Assembly: GCA_041538185.1 (NCBI GenBank)
Contig: JBGORM010000001.1
Location: forward strand, 736,604-800,603
Direction of reading: 5' to 3'
Source of the DNA: Melioribacteraceae bacterium 4301-Me
GTDB taxonomy: Bacteria; Bacteroidota; Ignavibacteria; Ignavibacteriales; Melioribacteraceae
Length of the DNA stretch: 64,000 bases
The translations under genes and the position numbers were made by a program. The notes under the pieces were generated by a model. That model had not been told where the DNA came from and ran no database searches. It saw only the letters and a list, made by a program, of their open reading frames with translations. How positions within the stretch are numbered: position 1 is the first letter of the stretch; every line of letters begins with the position of its first letter. Below, in pieces: positions 53,669 through 63,549 of this stretch.

Positions 53669-54415
53669 TTATAAAGGGAACCCAATATTTAATTGTACCA
53701 CTGCCGAAAAGCCACCTTGTTCAATAAATTTATTTGTAACTTGACTAACAGGAATTGCAAAAGTTCCATTATCCATCTTATCAATCTGATAGAAAGAATA
53801 AGCAGCTGTACCCTCCACACTAATATAGTCTGGCACCAAATGTAAGATAATGCCACCTCCTATATAATAACCAATTTTCGTTTTATCGGTATTAATTTTA
53901 TAATTTGATTCTGTATTACCATTAATTGAAGTTTCACTAACAAATTCTGGATTAAAGAATGTGATACCTCCTTCTAACAATTTAATATCTAAAATAGTTA
54001 TAATAGGTATGCCGATATCTAATCCAATTCCCCAGTGATTTAGTGATAATCTATAAGTATTCTTTTCAATTCCGTTAACTGTGCTTTGAGAATAACTGTG
54101 TTCTTCTTTAAGAAATTGAAAGTATCCTTTAGCGGAGAAAAAAACACTCGTAAACTTTGCACGGAATATGTTAGCTCCAATTCTATAACCCGTCGCCTGC
54201 TCAAATTTTAAATTTTCATCTGAAGAGATTTTACCCACATTTAAAATTTTTAACGAATTGTTCAAGCCATCTGCCTTATAATTATATTGTGCAATACCGC
54301 CATAAACTCCACTTAAACCTAAGCAACCGAAGCCAAAAGTTTGAGAGTAATTGTTTGAAGTAAGCGAGAGAAAAAAAAGTAAAGCAAGAATTATTTTTAG
54401 TCCCAAAGCTTTCAT
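53669..54415 (-). CDS. Exported outer-membrane beta-barrel-like protein, unknown
   Basis: A 248-residue protein with a signal peptide (hydrophobic residues 7-21, ending SNNYSQ). The mature part has alternating amphipathic strands and aromatic residues (GYFQFLKEEHSYSQS, KIGYYIGGGIILHLVPDYI) and ends with a strand AVVQLNIGFPL, as small OmpA/OmpW-type barrels do. No known family is recognised. It stands alone between the TonB receptor and an MFS gene with gaps over 100 nt on each side. Confidence 0.65.
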   Translation of the reverse strand: MKALGLKIILALLFFLSLTSNNYSQTFGFGCLGLSGVYGGIAQYNYKADGLNNSLKILNVGKISSDENLKFEQATGYRIGANIFRAKFTSVFFSAKGYFQFLKEEHSYSQSTVNGIEKNTYRLSLNHWGIGLDIGIPIITILDIKLLEGGITFFNPEFVSETSINGNTESNYKINTDKTKIGYYIGGGIILHLVPDYISVEGTAAYSFYQIDKMDNGTFAIPVSQVTNKFIEQGGFSAVVQLNIGFPL

Positions 54416-54532
54416 TGATTTTAAACTATTGTTAAACAGAACTTACAAAAATTATTACAATTAGACCAAAGAAGGCAAATTTATTCTAACAATTAAAGCA
54501 GCAAACAATTATTAACATTAAAGAGAAAATTT

Positions 54533-55882
54533 TTAAGCGCCGCTTTCGAGTCCATGACCAGAAGAGCTCAACTCACTTTTTCGAAGCAAAAATGCAAATA
54601 ACAATCCAAAGAAACCAAGGGAAGAAAAAATCCACATGCCTGTATTATAGCCTGAAGGATTTTGTGCACTCGCATGAGAAATATCGTTAACAAAGCCAAT
54701 GATAATATTAAATGCAAAAAGTCCAATATTTTGTATCATTGTCATTAATCCATAAGCAGTGCCTAATTTAGTATTATCAACAATTAAGGCAACAGAAGGC
54801 CACATAACAGCAGGTACCAACGAAAAAGCAATTCCCATCATCGACATTGGAATTAAAAGGTAAATTGGAATTGATGCATGGATATCAAAAAAACTAATAT
54901 TAATATTCACAAAGCTGCTTGCATCCATTACTTCAGGTCTGCCGAACTTATATGCCATCATTAAGTAAACTGGAATAATTAACAAAGAGCCAAACATCAT
55001 CAGCAAAGACCTTTTCCCAATTTTGTCAGCCAACAATCCAAAAAGAGGTGTAAATATCATTGCAGCCAAAGTAAGCATGCTTGATAAATTTCCGCCGACT
55101 TCTCTTGTTGTATTGTGTGCGTCTTGAAAAAATTTTATGGCAAAAGTTTGAAATGGGAACATAGCTGAGTAGAAGGTAACACAAAGAGCTGTTATATACC
55201 AAAAAGATTTATGAAATGTAAATACTTCTTTAAGAACAACTTTTTCCTGCTCACCTTCTTTTGGCAGCGAATATTTTTTCGTCCCAATTAAATCAAGAAA
55301 GTAGTAAATAAGAATTGTAACCAAAGCAAAAACACCAGCTCCTACTGTAATCCACAATGGCGATTGCCAATAATTATAAAGATTTTTACCCCAAGTTGGA
55401 GAGTTTAATGCCAAAAATGAACCTAATCGAGCAACTGTTAAGTTTAGTCCGAATGCAAACGACAATTCTTTCCCTTTAAAATACCTTGCTATTATTGTAG
55501 TTATTGCTACAATCATTGACTCTGCACCCAACCCAAAAATCAACCGCCCGGCTGCCATTACATATATTTGTCCAGTTACAGCGGTCACAAGTGAACCAAT
55601 CATTATTAAGGTAGTAAATATTAAAACTGAGAGTCTTGTACCGATTCTATCAATTATAATTCCGCCAATTAGAACCATTATTATGTTAGGAAAACTATAT
55701 ATGCCTTGCAGCAATCCAATATCTGCATCGGTAAAGTTGAGTTGTTTTACTAATAAATCAGCGAGTGGACTAATGCTATCATAAATATAGTAATTGCCAA
55801 ACATTGCCAAGCTTACAAAGAGCAAAATACCCCATCTAAAAAGGGCTGATGGCTGAGGCTTAGGACCAAGATTATTTTGCAT
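54533..55882 (-). CDS. MFS transporter
   Basis: A 449-residue major facilitator protein with 12 transmembrane segments. The motif A loop between helices 2 and 3 is GGIIIDRIGTRLS, with a counterpart GLLADKIGKRS in the second half. The substrate is not predictable. The next gene upstream on the strand is the dipeptidase pepD, with a long inverted repeat in the 81-nt gap. A peptide or amino-acid substrate is possible from context only. Confidence 0.85.
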   Translation of the reverse strand: MQNNLGPKPQPSALFRWGILLFVSLAMFGNYYIYDSISPLADLLVKQLNFTDADIGLLQGIYSFPNIIMVLIGGIIIDRIGTRLSVLIFTTLIMIGSLVTAVTGQIYVMAAGRLIFGLGAESMIVAITTIIARYFKGKELSFAFGLNLTVARLGSFLALNSPTWGKNLYNYWQSPLWITVGAGVFALVTILIYYFLDLIGTKKYSLPKEGEQEKVVLKEVFTFHKSFWYITALCVTFYSAMFPFQTFAIKFFQDAHNTTREVGGNLSSMLTLAAMIFTPLFGLLADKIGKRSLLMMFGSLLIIPVYLMMAYKFGRPEVMDASSFVNINISFFDIHASIPIYLLIPMSMMGIAFSLVPAVMWPSVALIVDNTKLGTAYGLMTMIQNIGLFAFNIIIGFVNDISHASAQNPSGYNTGMWIFSSLGFFGLLFAFLLRKSELSSSGHGLESGA

Positions 55883-55909
55883 ATTAGTCTTAATTTTTTA
55901 AAAAATTTT

Positions 55910-55954
55910 GCTCTTGACCCGCATAGTTCTAGTTAAATTACTAAGGTCAAGAGC
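55910..55954 (-). terminator. Inverted repeat, probable terminator of pepD
   Basis: GCTCTTGACC (55910-55919) and GGTCAAGAGC (55945-55954) are perfect inverted repeats with a 25-nt loop. On the minus strand the stem is followed by AAAATTTTTT, so the T run is displaced by four bases and termination may be less efficient. Confidence 0.55.
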
Positions 55955-55963
55955 AGTAATAAA

Positions 55964-57424
55964 TTAATTAGCAGGAACACTTTTCAACACGTTTAACAAA
56001 AGTTCCCAAAATCTTGCAACTGTACTAATCTGAACTCTCTCATCAGGTGAATGGGCACCAATAATAGTTGGGCCAAAAGAAATCATATCCATTTGAGGAT
56101 ATTTTTCTTTTATAATTCCGCATTCTAATCCAGCATGTATAGCTTTAACCTCGGGCTCTTTTCCATAAAGAGAATTAAATACACTTTTCATTATTCCAAG
56201 TATTGGAGAATGAATATCGGGTTTCCAGCCCGGGTAGCCATCACCATGTTTAACTTCTGCTTTTGCCAGTTTAAATATTGTAGCAACCACAGATGAAATA
56301 TCATTTTTTTCTGAATCCACTGAACTTCTTTGGCTAGTTATAATGTTAACATTTTTACCTTTTGTTTCAACCACAGCTAAGTTTGTTGATGTCTCTACCA
56401 GACCAGGAATATCTGCGCTCATTTTAATTACACCATGAGGAACTGCATAAAGAGCAGCTAATAAATTATAAGTTGAAGCTTTATCCATTATTTTGCTGCG
56501 AGATTTAATCTGCGATGCAGAAACATTTAATTCAGGTTCAACGGATGACAATTCACTTTGAATAATTTTGTTATAATCTTCCACAAAATTAGTAACGTCA
56601 TTAAAGAACTTAGAATTAACCCTAATATCAGCGAAGCATTCGCGTGGTATTGCGTTATGTTTACTTCCGCCGTTAATACTAATAAGTCTAATATCAAATT
56701 TTTCAAAAAGCTGAATTAACAAACGGGCCATAATTTTTATAGCATTTCCTTTGCCTGCTGAAATATCTAACCCTGAATGCCCACCTTTAAGACCTTTAAC
56801 ACTAATATTAAGCGGAGTTGAGTTTTTGGGCGGTTCTGTCAACTTAGAAACAAATTTTGCAAAAGTGTTTTGACCCCCTGCACAACCGATATACAAAGCA
56901 CTATCTTCTTCAGAATCCATATTAAGTAAAATTTTTCCCTCAGCAAAACCTGGTTGAAGAGCCTGTGCACCAAACAGGCCAGTCTCTTCATCTAATGTAA
57001 ATAATGCTTCAATTGGCCCATGTTCAATTTCTTTTGATTCTAATACAGCTAACGCAGCAGCGACGCCAATTCCGTTATCGGCTCCAAGAGTAGTACCTTT
57101 TGCTTTTACCCAGTCTCCATCAACATAAGGTTGTATCGGGTCTTTTTCAAAATCATGTTGTACATCGCTGTTTTTTTCAGCCACCATATCAAGATGACAC
57201 TGGAGCGTAACAGTCTGTAAATTTTCTTTTCCTTCAGTAGCTTTCTTTTTAACAAGAATGTTGCCAAACTTATCTACTTTATACTCAAGATTATTTTTTT
57301 TAGCAAATGAAATAATATATTGTGAAATTTTCTCTTCTTTGCGAGAAGGACGCGGAATCTTACAGATTTCTTCAAAATGATTCCATAATATTTGTGGTTG
57401 TAAACGACCAAGTTTTTCACCCAT
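55964..57424 (-). CDS. pepD: Aminoacyl-histidine dipeptidase (Xaa-His dipeptidase)
   Basis: A 486-residue M20C metallopeptidase that cleaves dipeptides with a C-terminal histidine and related substrates. Metal ligands are in VTLQCHLDMVAEKN (His/Asp), TTLGADNGIGVAAALA (Asp), FTLDEETGLFGAQAL (catalytic and ligand Glu), LLNMDSEED (Asp) and the late IHAGLECGI (Glu). The hydrolase releases histidine, which fits the histidine-degradation genes in this window. It overlaps the PqqD-like gene by 8 nt. Confidence 0.93.
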   Translation of the reverse strand: MGEKLGRLQPQILWNHFEEICKIPRPSRKEEKISQYIISFAKKNNLEYKVDKFGNILVKKKATEGKENLQTVTLQCHLDMVAEKNSDVQHDFEKDPIQPYVDGDWVKAKGTTLGADNGIGVAAALAVLESKEIEHGPIEALFTLDEETGLFGAQALQPGFAEGKILLNMDSEEDSALYIGCAGGQNTFAKFVSKLTEPPKNSTPLNISVKGLKGGHSGLDISAGKGNAIKIMARLLIQLFEKFDIRLISINGGSKHNAIPRECFADIRVNSKFFNDVTNFVEDYNKIIQSELSSVEPELNVSASQIKSRSKIMDKASTYNLLAALYAVPHGVIKMSADIPGLVETSTNLAVVETKGKNVNIITSQRSSVDSEKNDISSVVATIFKLAKAEVKHGDGYPGWKPDIHSPILGIMKSVFNSLYGKEPEVKAIHAGLECGIIKEKYPQMDMISFGPTIIGAHSPDERVQISTVARFWELLLNVLKSVPAN

Positions 57425-57809
57425 CTTGGTTCTCCTTTTTTTGAATTTCTTTGAAAGTTATTAATCTTTGTTCATATAGCTGAGTTATATACTTAGAAAT
57501 TCTGTATTCTGCTTGATAAAATCCATCACCAAATTTTTCTTTCATTTTTTTAGCAATACTGCCAACAGTAGTAAGACCATCCATATTTAACCAGACAAAC
57601 GAACCATACTCGTCGAGGTTTAATTTTATATTAGGTGACTTTAATAGAGGCAAAAGATATTTTACAGCTAACTTCCTTTTAAATTTTGGAATTAAAATAG
57701 TCACTTGTGACTGAGCATCTGATTCAAAAGAACATAACCTAATTGGAGTAAGTTCTAAAGCATTTTTCCCTTTAAGAATTTTTCTACGCTCGAGAAACTC
57801 ACTTAGCAT
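57417..57809 (-). CDS. PqqD-like small protein
   Basis: A 130-residue protein from the ATG at 57809 (AAAGGAAATTTT upstream); a longer frame would overlap the OPT gene. The C-terminal part (LDEYGSFVWLNMDGLTTVG, then ISKYITQLYEQRLITF) has the winged-helix pattern of PqqD/RRE (RiPP recognition element) domains, which bind precursor peptides. The N-terminal 50 residues are basic and unassigned. It lies between the OPT transporter and pepD, with no radical-SAM or precursor gene nearby, so a function other than RiPP synthesis is likely. Confidence 0.65.
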   Translation of the reverse strand: MLSEFLERRKILKGKNALELTPIRLCSFESDAQSQVTILIPKFKRKLAVKYLLPLLKSPNIKLNLDEYGSFVWLNMDGLTTVGSIAKKMKEKFGDGFYQAEYRISKYITQLYEQRLITFKEIQKKENQDG

Positions 57810-57822
57810 AAAAATTTCCTTT

Positions 57823-59772
57823 TTACATAGAAATATGTGGTGCTGCTGGTTCGTCTGGCTTGCCAGCATGTTTAACAGGGATTCTAATCAAATACCAAGC
57901 TATAAAAGCAAAGACGATTAGGCTAATCCAAAATGATGGTTCTTTAAAGAAACTAAAGATTGGAATTTCCCAGAATGCAAAAGCTGCAAACAAAAGTCCA
58001 ATTAACGCCTCCCCTGCTATTAACCCCGCTGCTAAGAGTATACCGGTATTTTCCACTCTGGTTTTTTGGGCATCATTAAATTGTTTTTTTTCATTAATTA
58101 TATCCACTACTCCTTTAATTAAACCGCCTACAAAAATTGCGAAAGTTGTGCCAAGAGGTAAATACATGCCAACTGAAACGAGCATAGGACTTTTAACGTT
58201 CATCATTATAAAGCCTACACCCATTAACATACCCACCAAGATGAGAATCCATTCCATTTTACCTTCAACAATGCCCTTAGACAAAATTGCCATCAAACTT
58301 GCTTGAGGTGCTGGCAATTGTTCCCCGCCAAATCCTGTGCCGCCAGCTTTAATATTTCCTTCATGTAAAATAAATAAAGGGATAAACATTACTGATGCTG
58401 ATATTAATATGCCAAGTATATCACCTACTTGCATTTTCCATGGTGTACCTCCAAGAATATGACCAGCCTTTAAGTCTTGCAGCATTTCACCTGCTACTGC
58501 AGCTGCAACACATACTACCGCAGCCACACCAAGGACAGCTGCAACGCCGTCAATTCCCTTCATACCCAAAGCAACCATTAAAAGTGCTGCTACTACCAAA
58601 GTTGAAAGGGTTAAACCACTTACTGGGTTATTGCTAGAACCAATTATTCCAACTAAATAGCCTGAAACTGCGGCAAAGAAAAATCCTGCTATAATCATTA
58701 CTATCGTAGCAACTAAAGCAGCTGCTATATCGTGAGCAAAATAATTATAGATAAAGAATGTAGCAATCCCCACCAAAAATATCCCAATCATTATCCATTT
58801 AAATGGAATATCTTTTTCTGTCCTAATTTCAGTTGATTCCCCCAAAGCAGCTTTTTTAGCGTCGCTTATTGACCTTGCGATTCCTGTAGCTAAACTTTTT
58901 CTCATTCGCCATAAGGTATACGCTGCACCTACAAGCATACCGCCAATAGCTATCGGTCTAACATAATCTTTCCACACTTGAACAATGGTTGCCGACATAT
59001 CCATACCGTTTATTGGTGTGTCACCAAATTTAAAGTAAGCAATGATTGGTGCTAAAAGTCCCCATGCCAATACACCACCGCTGAAATTTAATGCCGCCAA
59101 CCGTGGTCCAATTATATATCCAACACCCATGTATGCAGGGCTAACGTCAGGTGAACGAAATAGTATACTTCCTTTGGTTAAGGAAATTAATTTATCAGCA
59201 GAAGTAGCAAACAATTTGAATTGGCCTAGTGCTTGAATTAGTGCACCAACTCCCATAGCACCAAATAAAAATTTTGAACCTGTACCTCCTCGTTGGCCAG
59301 CTTTATGGATTTCTGCTGCTGCCACAGACTCAGGGAAAGGCAGTTCAACATCTTCAACCATAACTCTTCTAAGCAAAGCAACGAACATAATTCCTAAGAC
59401 GCCACCAGCGAACATTATTGCAGCGGAAATCATATAATTGCCAGGACTAAAGAATGGATTCCATATACCAGCTATAAAAAAAGCAGGAATAGTAAATATA
59501 GCTCCTGCTGCTATCGATTCTCCAATTGAACCAACTGTACGAGCAAAATTTTCTTCCAATACACTACCTTTAAATAATTTGATTATAGCCATACCAATTA
59601 CTGCGGCGGGATATGTTGCAGCAATTGTCATCCCAGCTTTTAATCCTAAATATGCATTTGCTGCACCTAAAATAACTGCTAAAATAAGACCGATAATTAA
59701 TGCGCGTATGGTAAATTCTGCCATGTTGGTTTCAGATGAAACGAAAGGGACAAATTTCTGTTGTTCGGCCAT
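57823..59772 (-). CDS. OPT-family oligopeptide transporter
   Basis: A 649-residue membrane protein with about 15-16 hydrophobic segments. The N-terminus (EFTIRALIIGLILAVILGAAN AYLGLKAGMT region), ELPFPESVAAAEIHKAG and VAAAVAGEMLQDLKAGHILG are OPT signatures. OPT transporters import small peptides or metal chelates using the proton gradient. It is followed by a PqqD-like gene and the dipeptidase pepD, suggesting uptake and then hydrolysis of peptides. Confidence 0.92.
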   Translation of the reverse strand: MAEQQKFVPFVSSETNMAEFTIRALIIGLILAVILGAANAYLGLKAGMTIAATYPAAVIGMAIIKLFKGSVLEENFARTVGSIGESIAAGAIFTIPAFFIAGIWNPFFSPGNYMISAAIMFAGGVLGIMFVALLRRVMVEDVELPFPESVAAAEIHKAGQRGGTGSKFLFGAMGVGALIQALGQFKLFATSADKLISLTKGSILFRSPDVSPAYMGVGYIIGPRLAALNFSGGVLAWGLLAPIIAYFKFGDTPINGMDMSATIVQVWKDYVRPIAIGGMLVGAAYTLWRMRKSLATGIARSISDAKKAALGESTEIRTEKDIPFKWIMIGIFLVGIATFFIYNYFAHDIAAALVATIVMIIAGFFFAAVSGYLVGIIGSSNNPVSGLTLSTLVVAALLMVALGMKGIDGVAAVLGVAAVVCVAAAVAGEMLQDLKAGHILGGTPWKMQVGDILGILISASVMFIPLFILHEGNIKAGGTGFGGEQLPAPQASLMAILSKGIVEGKMEWILILVGMLMGVGFIMMNVKSPMLVSVGMYLPLGTTFAIFVGGLIKGVVDIINEKKQFNDAQKTRVENTGILLAAGLIAGEALIGLLFAAFAFWEIPIFSFFKEPSFWISLIVFAFIAWYLIRIPVKHAGKPDEPAAPHISM

Positions 59773-59970
59773 ATGTTTCTCCTTTTAGGTGTGAGAAAGT
59801 TAAATTAAGAACTATTTAATAATCGTTTGTGTAATATATGAAGCTATTATTAGCTGAGCAAATATTAAACTCCCTGAAATTATTACTAAGGGAGAAATTG
59901 TCATTGTTCATAAAAGTCTATTTTGTATACTTTATTTATTGGCAACAACAGTATTTCAATTATGCTTCGT

Positions 59971-60783
59971 TTACCAAAAATCTAATTTTCGCATTCCCAA
60001 GTGACAAATTGCAAAATCGTATTTTACAGGGTCTTTAGCATCAATTTTTTTTAGATTGTCCGTAATTTCCTCTGCCATTTCCCACGATACTACCTTCTTT
60101 TTTGTCAGCTTTAATTTTTTACAAATCTTAGCTACGTGGGTATCAACAGGAATTACAAGTTTGGACTTAGGAATTTCATGCCATAAGCCAAAATCCAATT
60201 CATCTTTTCTAACCATCCACCGCAAAAAAAGATTCATTCTTTTGCAAGCACTGCCTTTAAATGGGTCGGGGAACATAAATTTTAATCCAACGCTGAGTTC
60301 ATTTTCTTTTGAAATTATCTTTAAGAAGTTTTGCGAAAAAAAAGAAATTGTTTCTTTCAAATTTTTTCCTTTTTCAAAATAATATAGAAGGAAAAAGTAC
60401 TTTAACGAACCATAGCTATTATAAATTTTATTAAGTGTAGAAAATAAAATCAAAATATCTTTAGAAGTGTAAAATCGATGTTTTAACCCATTAAATGGAT
60501 TATTATTCTTTTTCTCATGAAAATTCATAACAAACTTATAAGGCTCATAATTCATTATGGAATGAATTTTTTCAAGTGTGTTAATTATTTGTTTTACGTT
60601 TCCGTAAGCAAACACTGAAGATATTATCCCAGAGATTTCAATATCATGATAATTTTTGTATCGATGTAAAAATTCTAACGGGTCAGGTGAAATTTGTGAG
60701 AAATCAAAATATTTATAATGGTAGTCTAATTTTTGCTTGAGGTTTATAATGTAAGGCTCCCTTTTCAATTCATTTTCACCCAA
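59971..60783 (-). CDS. TIGR02757-family protein
   Basis: A 270-residue soluble protein. DPLEFLHRYKNYHDIEISGIISS, FAYGNVKQIINTLEKIH, KRMNLFLRWMVRKDELDFGLW and VIPVDTHVAKICKKLKL match the TIGR02757 family, which is widespread in Bacteroidota. The PVDTHV and helix-rich layout recall HhH-GPD DNA glycosylases, but no function has been shown to my knowledge. The apparent start is a TTG at 60783; a TTG five codons later is an alternative. The 198-nt gap before the OPT gene contains a small CTCCCT/AGGGAG hairpin. Confidence 0.82.
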   Translation of the reverse strand: MGENELKREPYIINLKQKLDYHYKYFDFSQISPDPLEFLHRYKNYHDIEISGIISSVFAYGNVKQIINTLEKIHSIMNYEPYKFVMNFHEKKNNNPFNGLKHRFYTSKDILILFSTLNKIYNSYGSLKYFFLLYYFEKGKNLKETISFFSQNFLKIISKENELSVGLKFMFPDPFKGSACKRMNLFLRWMVRKDELDFGLWHEIPKSKLVIPVDTHVAKICKKLKLTKKKVVSWEMAEEITDNLKKIDAKDPVKYDFAICHLGMRKLDFW

Positions 60784-60812
60784 TAAGCGGCAAGTTAAAA
60801 TTAATTTTGGGT

Positions 60813-61982
60813 TTACTCAAAGTAAAATTTTTTAATTGTATACACAACGTGTTTAATTTGTTCATCGTTTAACTCTGGATAAATAGGCAATGCTAATGAG
60901 TGTTCAGCAGCAAAGTTCGCATTAGGAAATTCCCCATCATTATTCTTTAAGTAAGAAAAACACGCTTGGCGATGAAATGGAACTGGATAATAAATTTCAC
61001 AACCAATGTCATTCTTCTTCAGATATTCAACGAGCTGATCCCTTTTTTCAACACGAATTATGTATTGGTTGTAGATGTGATAATTTAGGATGGATTCTAA
61101 ATGGCTATAAACAGCCTTTGGCAAAAGGACTTTATTTTTAGAATCAAATTTGAGAACGCCTACTTTTTCAGAAAGACCGCTTTCAATAAAATAGTTATTG
61201 TATTTTATTGCATTTTGCCGACGTTTCTCGGACCATGAGTTAAGATGAGGCAATTTCACCCTTAGCACTGCAGCCTGCAAAGTGTCCAATCTAAAATTAC
61301 CTCCAACAATTTTATGATAATATTTTGGTTCTGCACCATGATTACGCATTATTTTCATAATATGATATAGCTTTTCATTATTTGTAGTAATTAACCCACC
61401 ATCACCAAACCCACCTAAATTTTTTGTTGGGAAAAAAGAAAAGCAACCTATATCACCAATAGTACCAACGCATCTCCCATCTTTGTACTGAGCACCAATT
61501 GCTTGAGCCGCATCTTCAATCACTGCTAAATTATATTTTGAAGCAAGCTCAACAATTTTTCCCATTTCTGCAGATTGACCATACAAATGGACTGGTATAA
61601 TTGCTTTAGTCCTTGATGAAATTTTCTCTTCAATCAAATCTGCGCTTATATTAAAAGTTACAGGGTCTATATCGACGAAAACGGGTTTTGCATTCAATCT
61701 TGCAACCACACCAGCAGTAGCAAAAAAAGAATAAGTAGGAACAATTACTTCATCGCCTGGCTGAATACCTAAAGCCATCAACGAAAGTAGTAAGGCATCA
61801 GTTCCAGATGATACTCCAAGTGCAAATTTTACTTTTAAATATTCTGCAATTTCTTCTTCTAATTTGGTTACATCTGACCCCAAAATGAAATACTGTGAAT
61901 CAACAACCCGTTGAACAGCATCATCAATTTCTTTTTTTAATGACAAATACTGCGGCTTCAAATCAAGTAATGGTACTTTCAT
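60813..61982 (-). CDS. DegT/DnrJ/EryC1/StrS-family sugar aminotransferase
   Basis: A 389-residue PLP-dependent enzyme that adds an amino group to a nucleotide-linked keto sugar, usually for surface polysaccharide. The N-terminal MKVPLLDLKPQYLSLKKEID, GVSSGTDALLLSLMALG, EDAAQAIGAQYKDGR and the lysine-bearing FSFFPTKNLGGFGDGG (PLP Schiff base at the Lys) are characteristic. No other sugar-nucleotide gene is next to it, so the sugar is unknown. Confidence 0.92.
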   Translation of the reverse strand: MKVPLLDLKPQYLSLKKEIDDAVQRVVDSQYFILGSDVTKLEEEIAEYLKVKFALGVSSGTDALLLSLMALGIQPGDEVIVPTYSFFATAGVVARLNAKPVFVDIDPVTFNISADLIEEKISSRTKAIIPVHLYGQSAEMGKIVELASKYNLAVIEDAAQAIGAQYKDGRCVGTIGDIGCFSFFPTKNLGGFGDGGLITTNNEKLYHIMKIMRNHGAEPKYYHKIVGGNFRLDTLQAAVLRVKLPHLNSWSEKRRQNAIKYNNYFIESGLSEKVGVLKFDSKNKVLLPKAVYSHLESILNYHIYNQYIIRVEKRDQLVEYLKKNDIGCEIYYPVPFHRQACFSYLKNNDGEFPNANFAAEHSLALPIYPELNDEQIKHVVYTIKKFYFE

Positions 61983-62244
61983 AATTTTACCTGTTGATAA
62001 ATTAAAGGATTAAGAAGACAAACTATTTTTTATTTATAAATTCCATTTTACAAAATGTTTTGTCATATAAAAACTTGTTATAATAGATATGTTAAATTAC
62101 TTCAAAAAAATTCTTCTTTGCGTATTTCAAAATTAGTTAATCAACTTATTATTAACCATACACAAAAATTATTTCTGTCATTTGATATAATAACTAACTA
62201 TTTTTTGCCGAAAAAAATTATTCAGTAAAAATTGGAGATCATTT

Positions 62245-63549
62245 ATGAATTTATCTGGCACATTTCAAAAGTTGAAAACTGATTTTCATTCATCTTTTTG
62301 GGTCGCAAACTTTATGGAATTATTTGAAAGACTTGCATATTATGGACAAGCTACAATTCTCAGTATTTTTTTGCGTGACCATTTAAAATTTACTGAAGTG
62401 CAGGCTGGGCAGTTATCTTCAATATTTGGAGGATTAATTTATTTGCTACCCATTTTTGCAGGTGCCTTAGCCGATAAGTTCGGTTTTAAAAAAGCATTCT
62501 CTTTTGCTTTTTTCGTTTTAGCAGTAGGTTATTTTTTTATTGGCTCAACTGGAATGAAATTATTTTCGGGATTATACTCCAATTTTAACATCTATTGGCT
62601 GCTCACAATAATTCTTATTTTAACGGCTATTGGCGGTTCATTTATAAAGCCCAGCGTTTTAGGGACAATAGCGCTTTCGTCAACAAATGAATCAAAATCA
62701 TTTGGTTATGCAATATATTATTGGCTTGTAAACACAGGTGCTGCTATTGGTCCGCTATTGGCATTTTTAGTAAGGGATTCTATAGGAATCGAATTTGTTT
62801 ACTTAATCTCTTCAATTAGCTGTGCATTAATGTTTATTTCAACGCTTATTTTTTATAAAGAGCCCCCGGCAAAAATCAATGAAAAAAGAGAAGACATTAA
62901 AACTGTAATAAAAAATCTTTTCCTCGTTATAAGAAATTTTCGATTTATGGCATTCTTATTAATCTTTGCACTCTATTGGATTTTGTTCTGGCAGTTTTTC
63001 ATAATTATACCTTTTTATATATCAGATTATATTTCTCCAAACGCTCCAATTGAAATTATCATATCCACAGGAGCATGGACAATAATTTTATTCCAAATTC
63101 CTATTAATCGACTTACAAAAAACATATCTACACAAAAAGCAATTTTAATCGGATTCATTTTAGCTGCATTTGCATGGTTAGTATGGTTTATTGTTTTACC
63201 TTTAACTCAAAATACCAATATCAATTTATTTGGAAATAAAATAGCATTAGGAATACCACTTATTATGTTAGGAATATTTTTATTTTCTATTGGTGAACAA
63301 ACACAAGCTCCACGTTTTTATGAATATGTAGCAGATTTAGCTCCAAAAGGACAGGCTGCTTTATTTCAAGGTTTTTCCTTTTTGCCAATTGCAATAGCAT
63401 GGGGAATTGGCGGCACTTTTGGAGGATGGTTATACCATACTTTTACAAAAGAATTGCATAAACCCGAATTTATTTTTTTAATAATCTTTGTAATAGGAGT
63501 TATCTCAACTCTGCTTATGTGGGTGTACAATAAGTTTATTATCAAATAA
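62245..63549 (+). CDS. POT/PTR2-family proton-dependent peptide transporter
   Basis: A 434-residue protein with about 12 transmembrane segments. The ExxER proton-coupling motif of POT transporters is present near the start (MELFERLAYYGQAT), followed by GGLIYLLPIFAGALADKFGFKKA. It lacks the extra two helices found in many bacterial members. TTGGAGATC gives a ribosome-binding site upstream. It is divergent from the DegT gene. With the OPT transporter and PepD it adds to a peptide-uptake theme. Confidence 0.87.
   Translation: MNLSGTFQKLKTDFHSSFWVANFMELFERLAYYGQATILSIFLRDHLKFTEVQAGQLSSIFGGLIYLLPIFAGALADKFGFKKAFSFAFFVLAVGYFFIGSTGMKLFSGLYSNFNIYWLLTIILILTAIGGSFIKPSVLGTIALSSTNESKSFGYAIYYWLVNTGAAIGPLLAFLVRDSIGIEFVYLISSISCALMFISTLIFYKEPPAKINEKREDIKTVIKNLFLVIRNFRFMAFLLIFALYWILFWQFFIIIPFYISDYISPNAPIEIIISTGAWTIILFQIPINRLTKNISTQKAILIGFILAAFAWLVWFIVLPLTQNTNINLFGNKIALGIPLIMLGIFLFSIGEQTQAPRFYEYVADLAPKGQAALFQGFSFLPIAIAWGIGGTFGGWLYHTFTKELHKPEFIFLIIFVIGVISTLLMWVYNKFIIK

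Noticed and set aside
53494..53685. 63-residue minus-strand frame between the barrel gene and the TonB receptor
   Set aside because: It overlaps the 3' end of the barrel gene, and composition is what AT-rich non-coding sequence gives by chance.
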